From positions 2,480,001 to 2,544,000 of the forward strand of contig JAJQJQ010000016.1 of assembly GCA_028622995.1 (NCBI GenBank): a DNA stretch of 64,000 bases, given 5' to 3'. Below are positions 1-12,601 of the stretch, one piece after another. How positions within the stretch are numbered: position 1 is the stretch's first letter; each line of letters opens with the position of its first letter. Origin of the DNA: Panagrolaimus kolymaensis (Eukaryota > Nematoda > Chromadorea > Rhabditida > Panagrolaimidae). Below the pieces are notes generated by a model. It saw nothing but the letters and a program-made list of their open reading frames with translations. It ran no database searches and was not told where the DNA came from. The position numbers and the translations under genes were made by a program.

Positions 1-100
1 TTTGATCAGCATTAAAAAATTGAGATGTATAAAAGGTGGAGCTATTTCTGTTACCGGAAGATGAAACACCCGAATTATTTATAAATGACCGAGCGTCCAT
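1..100 (-). CDS. 5' end of an unidentified gene (partial)
   Basis: An ATG at 100-98 opens a frame that runs without a stop to the left edge, 33 codons beginning MDARSFINNSG. The segment is rich in Ser, Asn and Gly. An acceptor-like TTATTATAG lies two bases upstream of the ATG, as expected for a trans-spliced start, and this is the main reason to call it a gene. No family is recognisable from so short a piece. It would be transcribed leftward, tail-to-head with the zinc transporter that ends at 706. Confidence 0.5.
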   Translation of the reverse strand, partial: MDARSFINNSGVSSSGNRNSSTFYTSQFFNADQ

Positions 101-705
101 TTCTATAATAAATCTCAAATAAAAAAATTGGAGCTTTTTATAGACAACAAAAAAAAATGCGAGAAGCAATAATGACTATTAAAGGTTCTTGGTTTATTCA
201 AGAAAATGCAATACAAATTCAATGGATGAGGTAAACATTTAAAAATACTCAAAGGGTAAATTTGGGTCGTATCCATGAAAAGAGTTGTTTGTTGGGAACG
301 GCCCCATATATTTTCCAAGAAATTTAAACTTTATACCTCAAATCTTTTTTCCAATATGCAAAGTAGCTGTAGGATGGTGGCTAGCATGCAGCTATCGTTA
401 TTTTAAAAAAGTACTATATAGATTCCAACTTTGTTATTCAAAAAAAAACGATAAATACCAATAATTTATTATAAATACTATTAAAAATAATTATTTCAAA
501 AAGACAACAAACAATCTCCCGCCAAATTTTTTTTTTAAAAACTTTAAATAAATTCAAGTTGCCAAAATCACATAAAAGTTGTTTTTACATCCCGCTATCT
601 ATGTATACAGAAAAAACTTCGTTGTTGAAATAATTATCCGCCAAAGTATTGAAAAATCAAAGTTGAAGCTACTGAAAGAAATTAATAAAGAAAAAATATA
701 AAAAA
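101..705. other. Intergenic, no gene seen
   Basis: AT-rich spacer between the left-edge gene and the zinc transporter. It should hold the promoter of the left-edge gene and the 3' end of the transporter. Short open frames here have no coding character. Confidence 0.5.
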
Positions 706-3317
<2,612 letters not shown>

Positions 3318-3769
3318 CTTTTTTTTAAATATTTTATTCAAAAGTGTAAAAGCTCAAAAGACGACACGTTACGTTGTTGGTTGATAATAATAATAAAAAA
3401 GGTTATAACATTCCTTCTTTAAGCCCTTTCAGATTTAAAATATTTATGAAAATGTTAAGAAGAAAAGTAAGGAAAGCAGCTAATAATAAATATGTACTAA
3501 TACTGTAAAGCAGGATATGGAAGTATGCTGAGCCGTGTTTTATAAAATGGAAAAATTTAATATAAAGAAGTAGCTCTTTGAATAAAGATTATGTAAGGAA
3601 AAATAAAAATGAGGCTACGTGGTCTATAAATCAAATTCCTAAAGCGAATGACCAACCACAAGGCCAAAGAAGTTTTCTAAAAAAAATATTTTTCTGTTTT
3701 ATGAAAAAATATTTATAAAGCAATTCTTATTTTTTTAAGGCTTTCATTTCTTTATATTATTAATAAAAA
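3318..3769. other. Divergent intergenic region
   Basis: Lies between the starts of the ZnT5 gene (minus) and the HMG-box gene (plus), so it should carry both promoters. A block near 3361-3384 (GACACGT, then GTTGTTGGTTGA) has a close relative upstream of a sideroflexin gene near 32691. No further gene seen. Confidence 0.4.
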
Positions 3770-4975
3770 ATGGATGACGAAAATAAACCAAAAAAGCATC
3801 GAAAAGTTAGTTTCATCCTTTGATTTAAAATTATAATCGAAACGATATTTTTTAGCCCCGAGTCATTGATCCCCATGCCCCGAGACGTCCAACCACATCA
3901 GTAGGGATATTTTAATTTTCTGGTTTCCCCCTTTAATAACTATAATTTCTTTAAGTTCAATTTCTACATGAAGCATAAATCAACTGAATACATAAACAAG
4001 CATGTTGGTGTTTCACTTGGAGATGTAATAAAAATAATGTCGCAAGATTGGCACAAAATGACCCCTGAAGAACGTAAAGTAAGATTGAAAGATATTTATT
4101 CAAACTTAATGCTGATATGATTTCAGCCATACGACGATGCATCGACAGAAGCTAAGAAAGAGTATGATAAGAAAATGGATGATTACCGTCAAACGGATAA
4201 TTACAAAAATTTCTTACGTAAGACTTTACTTAATTTACATTTAATAATTCGGATTAAAGTGATCATGAAAAAATAGGCTGGAGTTTTTCTGAAATAGGGA
4301 AAACAACCATTTTAGAAATTATGGGGATCTCTTCTCTGAAAACCGCCCTAATTTCTTTTTTTACGAGATTAAACTTTAAAAAATTTAAGGCCCTGAGCTT
4401 CGTAAAGTTAAATATCATAATTCTTTTTTGCAATCCACTTTATATTTTGTTGTGAACCTCATCCACTTTCAGAAATGAAAGAAGACGTTAAAGGTGGCCG
4501 TTTAAATCCTCATGATGTTCCTAAACAATCTCGATCTCAAAAAAAGTCTATCACAACTTTGAAAACAACAACCAAAAAAGCTTTGGCTTCAAAAAAACTT
4601 AATTTTGAAATTTTTACTGATGAATTTAAAGAATTTAATCGTCGCAGAGAAGAAGAATACAGAAAATTGCGTCGTAAAATAAACAATTTGGAGGAAGAAG
4701 TTGAAGATGTGGAAGAACGCTTCGAAAAATTAGGTGAAAAGAAAGCAACTCTTTTAGCAGAACAACACGATGCAAAGGTTATTGAACGTCAAAGTAAACG
4801 AACAATGGAAAGATATCGTAGCACATTTGTTTCATGTACAGCACTTAAAGATCTTTTAAAACTCACAAATGATTCTGATGTTGCTATGATTATTGCTGCA
4901 ATTAAAGAAGCTGAAAAGCAACCTTCTCTTTATGAACAAATTAAAAAGCATATTTCGGTGCTCAAATTTAATTAG
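3770..4975 (+). CDS. hmg-20: HMG20-type HMG-box protein
   Basis: Five exons: 3770-3805, 3856-3900, 3956-4078, 4127-4217, 4473-4975; 265 residues. One HMG box spans roughly residues 15-95 (HAPRRPTTS, then FNFYMKH, QDWHKMTPEERK and EAKKEYDKKMDDY). A basic linker and a long charged coiled coil (about 150-210) follow. This architecture matches HMG20A/HMG20B, chromatin proteins of LSD1-CoREST-type complexes, where the coiled coil mediates pairing. The last intron, 255 bp, is unusually long for this window. The first two exons are only 12 and 15 codons and are supported by frame continuity into the HMG box. The symbol is by analogy with C. elegans. Confidence 0.82.
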
Positions 4976-5139
4976 ATCCCACTTTTTTTTACTGTTTTGT
5001 TTATTTATATACAAAGATTGTTTTTACATGAGTTTTTTTGCTGTCAAATAAAGAAGAAAAAAATACAATAAGAGAAAAAATCAATACATCGAGAACCTGT
5101 TAATACAAATTTAGACAAAGCAAATGACGAAATTTTTAT

Positions 5140-5831
5140 TTATTGACGTAGAGCTGCTAGACGCTTTGTGAGTTCATCGTTTTCTGCCACAGGTTGTTTT
5201 GTTCCAATAGAGGCTGTATTTGCAGTAGGCATTTCCATACCGACTTCGATTCCAGCTTGATCAGCAGCTTCTTGAATAAGAGCATCAACTTGATGTTGAG
5301 GTGCATTAAGGGTTGTTGTAGCATTCATAGAGCTTTCCATAGTTGCGGATTGGACATCAAGATTTTCAAAGTCTCTTTCAAAACGATCCATAAGATTTTG
5401 AACTTTTTCAAGGTTCATTGATTTCATAGCGGATTCCATTGCTTTAACCACACCAGACATTGATTGAGTAACGCGCTTTTGAGTGGCTGCAGTTTGGACT
5501 CGAGCAGCAACAGCATCAATTCTAGCAGACATTCGAAGATAATTTAATGATTCATTCTTTTTTCTAATAGCATTTTCGGCATGAATCTGAGCAACATCAC
5601 GATTTCCTTTCTAAAAAAATATATACAATTAAACCACAGTTAAATCAAACAAAATTTTACCTTTAAAGCAGTAACAAGTTTATTCTTTTCTTCCTTTTCT
5701 TGTTTATCGCATTTCTTGGAACTACGTTGAAGTTCTTTAGCAGCAAAACGCAAGTTAAACAAATGAGCTATAAAAGAAAGAATTATTTTTTAAAATAATT
5801 AAAATAAAAACTTACTATCGAGAGCAGACAT
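5140..5831 (-). CDS. CHMP1: ESCRT-III subunit CHMP1
   Basis: Three exons: 5831-5816, 5767-5661, 5610-5140; 197 residues, like human CHMP1A (196). Family landmarks are HLFNLRFAAKEL near the start, MSARIDAVAARVQTA in the middle and a C-terminal MIT-interacting helix ending LTKRLAALRQ. CHMP1 joins the ESCRT-III polymer on endosomal membranes and recruits Vps4 through that helix for multivesicular-body sorting and abscission. The first exon codes for only five residues. A TTTTACAG acceptor 12 bases upstream of the ATG suggests a trans-spliced leader. It converges on the HMG-box gene with about 165 bp between stop codons. Confidence 0.95.
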
Positions 5832-6839
5832 TCTATTCTGTTGCTGTAAAATTATAAGAACTTTTTGGTTGAAGCAGAAAAAGCAATCTTATAAAAAGAT
5901 TTAGTTTGGTTTCAAGAAAAAGAAACGTCGAAACTGAAATATTCACTTTTTTATATTTAGAAAGAAAAATATTGATGAGTCATATAAAGGAACGCGATAA
6001 AATGACGCGAGAGAAAAAAAAAGGTTGGATGATTTCAAAATCAGCGAGAAAAAAATGTAGCGAGGAAAGAGACGGTGATAGTTAGCGGTCAAAAACTTTT
6101 CATTATAAAAAATGTTTATTTATGGATGAGGAAATTGTGAAAAAAAATATCAGTAAACAACAAATCCAAAAAAAATTAACCGCATCAAAGAAAAGCAACA
6201 ACAACAAAAAATGGTCGTTGGCCAAGCGTCATTTATTCCCCCACCACATATGTATGTATATACACAATTACATACATATGCCAACACAATGCTGAAGCAA
6301 CAACAGCATCATCGCTAACGGTTTTGTGGTTTTCTTCTTTTCTTCCATTTAGTCCGCTTTTTCTTTTCTTTTACGAAACAAATTCAATCGGTTGATATTT
6401 TATTTCTTTCCAACCAAGGCTTTAGTCGTTAGATGATTTACAAAATCAAAATGTTTAATTAAATATTTCATTAAATAAATTGTCACACATAACCATAGGC
6501 TACTGGATATGTATGAGTACTGTATTAAAAATCATTATTTGTTTAATTTTTACTGATTTTCAAAATAATCAATAAATAACACCTTTTCTTCTCTACTTAC
6601 TTGCATAATTTAATTTTATTTTTTTTGATTCGATGTAATCCAAATGATTTGGAACTTTTCTGCTTCATTTTCTTTAAGATTAAAACATTTATCAAATTTT
6701 CTTATCAATTGAGATTAAGCATTTTTATCCTCTATCATATTTTTTAATTTGTTAGATGTTAAAAATAATTTCATGAAATTTTTTATAATAATACATATCT
6801 TAATTGCCTATCTTTAGGATTGATAGATAAACTTACAAA
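5832..6839. other. Divergent intergenic region with a 12-bp inverted repeat
   Basis: About 1 kb between CHMP1 (minus) and the ZIP11-type gene (plus). Positions 6247-6258 and 6269-6280 form a perfect inverted repeat with CATATG at both outer ends and a 10-base spacer. No gene seen. Confidence 0.5.
6247..6280. repeat. 12-bp perfect inverted repeat (CATATG ends)
   Basis: The left arm CATATGTATGTA (6247-6258) is the exact reverse complement of the right arm (6269-6280). CATATG is itself an E-box-type palindrome, so this could be a paired factor site between two divergent promoters or a simple TA/CA-rich accident. Confidence 0.45.
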
Positions 6840-8186
6840 ATGATTACCGGATATGATCCGGTGTTGCAAGCTTTGTTTGCTTCATTATTTACATGGTTTG
6901 TTACAGCTCTTGGAGCAGCTTTAGTGTTCATTTTGCCATCGGGAAGTAAAAAGATTCTTGGTTGGTTATCATTTTTTTAAATATCTGACCTTACTTACTG
7001 TCATTCAATTTTTAGATGTAAGTTTAGGTTTTGCAGCTGGTGTTATGACAGGTAACAACACACTTTTTACATCTTTGAGTTTTCTATAGCATACTTTTTT
7101 TTAGCTGCGAGTTTCTGGAGTCTCCTTGGTGAGTGATACATAAAATTTTGAAATAGGCGACATCTTCAAGCCATTTTTAGCACCAGCCATAGAAATTGCT
7201 GAAAATAAATTTGAGCAATGGGCCTTTTTGCCTGTTGCTATTGGATTTGGTAAGAAATAAATTGCATTTTTTTTTATCTCAGGATAACAATGCATTATTT
7301 TTTTTAATTTTTAGCCATAGGTGCTGGCTTTGTTGAACTTTCCGACCATTTCATTCCTTCGTTAGTTTTATATGTTATTTATTTTCAATCTTTCAAACAT
7401 TTTTTTGCAGCTGTGTTAACACAGAATTATCTATTATCGATCACTTAACAGAACATTCTAATCAACATTCGGATGTAAGCAAGCCGCGTCATTCTAATGA
7501 CCACAATGATGCAGCTTCAAATCAACGGTATTCAAATTCCGCTGAATTGCGTCATAGAACCCGTTCTTCCCATTCTAGGATGATTGCTGACCCACATTCT
7601 TCGGTGGTGGACCGTTCAATCAATGTTCGAGATGATCCAAGTACAGATTCCCAAAGTTATTCAGTATCGTGGCGAAGATTAATGTTGTTGATTACGGCCG
7701 TCACGGTTCATAATATCCCCGAAGGTATGGCTGTTGGTGTTGGCTTTGGTTCCATTGGTAAAACTCCCGTTGCCACATTTGAAAAAGCTTTTAATCTCGC
7801 TCTTGGAATTGGCCTTCAGAATTTGTAAGTTTAAAATACACTATCGCTTTTTTATGCTTATATATATCTATCACATTTTAAGCCCGGAAGGATTAGCAGT
7901 GAGTTTACCCTTAGCTGGATTTGGTTATCCAAAGTGGAAAGCATTTTTTTACGGTCAATTAAGTGGTATGGTTGAACCCATTGCAGCAGTAGCAGGTGCT
8001 GCCTTGGTTATTTTAATGGAACCTGTCCTTCCTTATGCTTTATCTTTCGCCGCTGGAGCGATGATGTACGTTGTGTTCGATAGTTTAATACATGAAGCGG
8101 GTCGAAATGGAAATGAAAAAATGGCATCTGCAGCCGCTATTGGCGGTTTTCTTGTGATGATGTCCATGGACGTTGGATTAAGCTGA
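6840..8186 (+). CDS. SLC39A11: ZIP11-type zinc transporter (SLC39A11 family)
   Basis: Seven exons: 6840-6960, 7016-7051, 7105-7128, 7181-7249, 7315-7360, 7411-7824, 7883-8186; 337 residues against 342 in human ZIP11. Diagnostic segments are [26 protein letters not shown], the metal-site helix [32 protein letters not shown] and [15 protein letters not shown]11 moves zinc toward the cytosol; in mammals it is mostly Golgi/nuclear. The cytoplasmic loop between the third and fourth membrane segments (about 115-190) is hydrophilic and Ser/His/Arg-rich. The intron 7129-7180 is set by the family sequence SLLAPAIE; an inner AG at 7156 would insert unrelated residues. Head-to-head with CHMP1. Confidence 0.93.
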
Positions 8187-8806
8187 TGAATTTTTAGACA
8201 TCGTTTAACATTTTCCTTTGCACTAATGCGTGTACTATTTTTTGTAATACTTTCCACACTTCTTTGTCTTTGTTCCACATTCTTTTTTAACAACATATGA
8301 TTTATTCGGTTCACTTTTTCTGCAAAACTAAATTTTACAGATTTTACGCAATAAAAATAGTTTTATGATCTTTTTTGCAATTAATTTCTTAAAAAGTTAA
8401 ATTCAACAAAGCTAATGTTTTTCATCTTTAAAAAAGCTTTTTCCATTAGTTGGAGTTTTTGAAATATTAAACATTTGGCGTTAAGCCATTCATTGAAAAT
8501 ATCGTCGGCGTTTGAATTCATCGTCATCGAGAACTAAACTTCTTTGGGTTTTTTTCTTGTTGCAGCAGCAGATGATTTAGAATTAATTTATTTATATAAA
8601 AAATCTGGTAAGTTTTAATATTCTCTAACTAATGCTAAATTTTTGAAGTGACAAAATTTCTGCTCTTTGTTGTTTTTTTCATTGGTGAAAAAAATAAATA
8701 AATTAGGTGTTAAAATAAGTTTTGATTTATCGCGGTTTTTTTACGCCATATTTATTTGTCAATATTTTGTTTTATTTTTTAAATCGATCATTTCTATTTT
8801 AGAGAC
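8187..8806. other. Intergenic, no gene seen
   Basis: The 3' side of the ZIP11-type gene and leader region of the L24 gene. TTTCTATTTTAG ends at 8802, four bases before the next ATG, and looks like a trans-splice acceptor. A short CAG-rich patch near 8560-8570 has no usable splice context. Confidence 0.45.
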
Positions 8807-9844
8807 ATGTTATGTTCGAAAATACTCCATGCTCCCAAAAGGGCTTATGTTCATCTTGATTATACAAGGCATATGCCAAATGCTTATGTTGAACGTATGA
8901 AAAGAACCATTTCTCGTAAAATTTATGATAATCGATTTGGAGCATCTGCTATAACTCGCTATCAGTATGATTTTTGCTTTTTTAATATATAGACATTTTG
9001 GACTTTTTCAGTGTCTTGCCTGGAGATTATATTCCAAGTGATGAAGGTCGCCCATGGGAACACAAAGTTCTTTCAAAATCTCTTCGAAAGGAAAATAAAT
9101 ATCATTCAAAATTGTTACATAGCAAATTCTATGATATCGAATTCAATAAAATCAAAAGAATTCCTGATGAAGAATGGACAATTTTCCCTGGTGATACTGT
9201 AATAGTTATGGTTGGTAAACATAAAGGAAAAGAAGGAATTGTTTCAAAAGTTTTGCGTGATACAAATAGCGTTTTTGTTGATGGACTTCATACAGTGAGT
9301 AATAAAATAACCTTTGAATTTTTTAATATGGTTATTTTTTTTAGAAACTTGAGAAAGAAATGGAAAACTTGAAACGTTATAATATTCCAACAATGTACAA
9401 ATGGCACGAACGTCCGTTGGATGTTTCAAAAGGGGATGTTATGCTTCTTGATCCGCAAGAAAAGTAAGTTTTCTTTTTTCTATTTTAAAATCTTAAATAC
9501 TAGCTTATCTTTAGAGAACCATGTACTGTAAAATGGGAATTAAATGAATCTAAAACAGAATGGATCCGTGTTAGTGAAAGAAGCTCTGTCGAAATTCCTC
9601 TTCCCAATCAAGCTAAGGTTACATACGAATATATATCTCCAAGTGATTACATTGGTATGTTTTATTTTAATAACGATTAATTTATGCAATAGTCTAATTT
9701 TCAGAATGTGAAGCCAAGGATACCAAAGCTGATGTAGCACTCAAACGAACTTATACTCCTAAACTTTGTTTGGTTGAAGAAGAGCTTATGGAAGAATGTG
9801 GAATTAAAGAAGTTAGAAAGCCAAAACCAACCTATTGGTATTAG
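8807..9844 (+). CDS. MRPL24: Mitochondrial ribosomal protein uL24m
   Basis: Five exons: 8807-8964, 9012-9294, 9345-9463, 9515-9654, 9705-9844; 279 residues. The KOW-type core FPGDTVIVMVGKHKGKEGIV (about 115-135) followed by VFVDGLHT identifies the L24 family; a lysine-rich linker and a metazoan mitochondrial C-terminal extension follow. It binds 23S-type rRNA at the polypeptide exit side of the mitochondrial large subunit. The start is set by the acceptor-like TTTTAG at 8797-8802 just before the ATG. Exons 1 and 2 join through a split His codon (RYH-VLPGDYIP). The basic N-terminus fits a mitochondrial targeting sequence. Confidence 0.9.
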
Positions 9845-10289
9845 GAGTTTATTTACTGTAGTTTTTTTATGTTAAAAATAGTTTATTAGGCTTTCTTTGA
9901 CCCTTTTTGTGAGATTCTTATTATGTCCAATAAAATCTATTTGTTGAACTAAACATTTCATTTGTTAAAAATAATATGAGAATTTTAACTTTTTGTAGAA
10001 GTATACTCGCAAAAAGCCTTTGAAAATTATGAAATCGAATATTTTTTTTAATTTTTTTAAGCAGCATTTTGGTAGGCAATATGTAATGACAGGATAAATA
10101 TTAAACTTTATTATTTTTTTACTTATAAATAAAACGAAGTAACTAGCTATGATAAAAAAAATTAATACAAATATAATTTAAGTAAGCCATGTGCTTTCCA
10201 ATTATGGAAAAAATAAATATCTCGTACAAACTTACAGTAAGATATTGATAACTTTTTATAATACTAACCCGATTTAAATTAAACAACGC
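9845..10289. other. Convergent 3' intergenic region
   Basis: Lies between the L24 stop (plus) and the ERLEC1 stop (minus). An AATAAA near 9929 is a plausible L24 polyadenylation signal. Otherwise AT-rich with nothing further seen. Confidence 0.5.
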
Positions 10290-12382
10290 TTAATTTTTGG
10301 CATTTGAAAGCTTTTTCTTTTTATCCGTTTCTTCTTTCTTTTTGGATTTACTATTCAATAATTCTTCAACTTCTTCAGTAATATCCTTGACAATGAATTC
10401 AGTTTGAAATGTTTCTAAATATTGCTTGGTTGTTTTAATATTCTCAACAATTTTTTTTATTGCTTCATCGTCGTTTAAAACTTCATTATTTAATTCAGTG
10501 TTTGGATCCATGAGACCATCTTTATCAAGCAGCTGTAAACCATCACATAATAAAGCAGATTCAAGAAGAAGAGTGTATTTGCATGTTTCGGGTTCATCAA
10601 GAGAAAAGAGTACAATTGATGGGGATTCATTTGCAGATGGCATACGACAACGAAGCCGAACTTCAACCGATCTAAAATGGAATAATTTAAAGAAAAATGT
10701 TAATCTATTTATGGATATGATACCTTCTTTCCCCAGTTGATTCACAAACAACACCATTTCCGTAAAAATTTGATACTTGTTTTAGGTGATCATCATCATC
10801 ATATACAAAAGCTCTCTCACGATTTCTTAATAACCATTTACGGTGGATTTCCGGATCATATTCGCCAAGTATATTTTCCTTCGTTCTTTTACCTCCTTCA
10901 AGATGAAATTGACTAACCTATAAACAATATTATCTTATCAGCTCACGTTTAAAGAAAATCCAACTTTATTATTATAACAAAATTCATAAGTCCAATATGA
11001 TTGTCCACCTCCAATGAAGCCTTAAAAAACCCTAATTTTAAATTGTTAGAGAGTAGAATACAAAAAGCTTACAGCTTTTACCAGACCAAAAATCGTCGAT
11101 TAATTGAAAATCTTCTTCAGTGAAACCTTTTTGAAATTTTGCCATTTTACTTGGATGGGGATCAATTCCAGACGCGTGAAGTTTCTTATACATTTCCATA
11201 ACCTCTTTAAGTTGTTCTGTTACCGATTTCTCTTCCTCTCCAGTTTGATCCGCATTTATTTTCAAAGGCTTTTTCAATTTTTTAATTTCTAAATCAATTT
11301 CAGGGTTAACTAATTTAGAAAAAATTGAAGATTTTTGAGGAGCAATTGATGAATCAGATGCCATGGAATATTGTACATAATGTTCCGAAACTGCTTGTTG
11401 CTCGATTGCTTGTAAATTAGTGGGCTTTGCATTAGCACTTTTTGTTTGTGTATAACAACGAATTTCATGCTCAGGAGTTGTTGGCATATCGAAAGCGGGA
11501 TGTGAACAAAGAATGTTTGTTAAAATAGCGATTTCATAATTGCATGTGCTAACTTCAGTGATGGAATGAACCAAATGGCGAGAGTACTAAAACATGAAAA
11601 GACTATAAAAAATGACAATAATAATACTACCTCATAGCAAATATATAATAGAGTTGTTTGGCGTGGCTTGCCTGTAAGATATTATAAATAATTTAAATAA
11701 TAGATAATAAATTTTTGCTCGCCTGTAAGATCACACGGTGTACCGTGTCGATATTGAACAGGGAAGTACGAATATTGTATGTTGTTGATTTTTGTCTTTT
11801 GGGGATGTAATTGATCAAATTTCTTGGTATCCTAAAAAATATTAAATATCAGCTTTTGAAGTATCAAGTAAAAATTCAAACTTCTATGCTTTGATCGTGT
11901 CTATAAGTTCCAAGCAAAAATTCGGTTGTTTGTTTGCTATCTCTGTCATCATGATATTGACGAATAAATCTTCCATGAGCAATCTCATAAAACCAAAATC
12001 CACTTCCTCCATAAATTGAGATTTCTCTTTCATCAGCTAAAGGTTTTAATAATTCGAATGGTGAGGGTCCTTTATATTCTTCAATTTTTCGTTGGTTCTA
12101 AAAAAATAAAGCTTTAACCAAATATTCTCAAAAATAAAGACAAACTTTATCTTCAGCCTGTGGTAAAACACATGTATAATCTTGTTGATCCGCCGTTTTC
12201 ATGGACACCAATCTTTCAGGAGTTTCTTGAAAAATTTTGTCAATCTTTCCTTGATCTCCTTCCAATTGCAAATAATACGCAATACTGTAATGATTAAGAT
12301 CACCAATAAAATCTGCACTGAATTCGGAATTAAGCGATGGAACCATTAATAACAAGGAACAGGTTAAAATAAAGAGATCCAT
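10290..12382 (-). CDS. ERLEC1: ER lectin erlectin (ERLEC1/XTP3-B), two MRH domains
   Basis: Eight exons: 12382-12146, 12097-11882, 11831-11723, 11671-11631, 11586-11073, 11020-10965, 10917-10724, 10671-10290; 582 residues. A signal peptide starts MDLFILTCSLLLM. The first MRH (mannose-6-phosphate-receptor homology) domain is about 80-240, with GTPCDLTGKPRQTT and SITEVSTCNYE; the second is about 400-510, with SYWTYEFCYNNK and CESTGERRSVEVRLRC. Two MRH domains point to ERLEC1 rather than OS-9. These lectins bind trimmed N-glycans on misfolded ER proteins and hand them to HRD1-type ER-associated degradation. A lysine-rich tail ends without KDEL. Intron 3 (11722-11672) uses a GC donor and is flanked by a direct repeat. 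It is last in a possible minus-strand operon; an in-frame upstream ATG at 12442 exists but precedes the signal peptide. Confidence 0.85.
11666..11731 (-). repeat. ERLEC1: 15-bp direct repeat around the ERLEC1 intron 3 junctions
   Basis: Copies at 11717-11731 and 11666-11680 match at 14 of 15 positions; on the minus strand they read ATCTTACAGGC followed by GAGC or AAGC. The period, 51 bp, equals the intron length. Both junctions fall at AG/GC inside the repeat, so the 5' splice site is GC, not GT. The exon reading (CDLTGKPRQTT) fits the MRH family only with this splice. Confidence 0.75.
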
Positions 12383-12601
12383 AATATGAACAACAAATAA
12401 CAATTTTTTCTTTTTTGTATTAAATGTTTTGATGGTGCACAAAATAAATAAAAAGCAACGATGTCGCGTTGTTTGGCAAAATGGCTGATCTAAAGTTTCT
12501 GTAACATTTTTTTTTCGTTTACGTAAAAATCCTGATTATCAAACTCGTTTTATTTAATTTCTTTATTTATAAAAATCAGTAAATTAGTAGCAAAAAAGTG
12601 T

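Noticed and set aside
7129..7156. 28-bp intron in the ZIP11-type gene
   Set aside because: Using the AG at 7156 inserts residues absent from the family; the acceptor at 7180 restores SLLAPAIE.
8521..8600. Minus-strand segment that reads like a protein C-terminus (SSAAATRKK)
   Set aside because: In-frame stops immediately upstream and no acceptor AG; treated as CAG-repeat chance.
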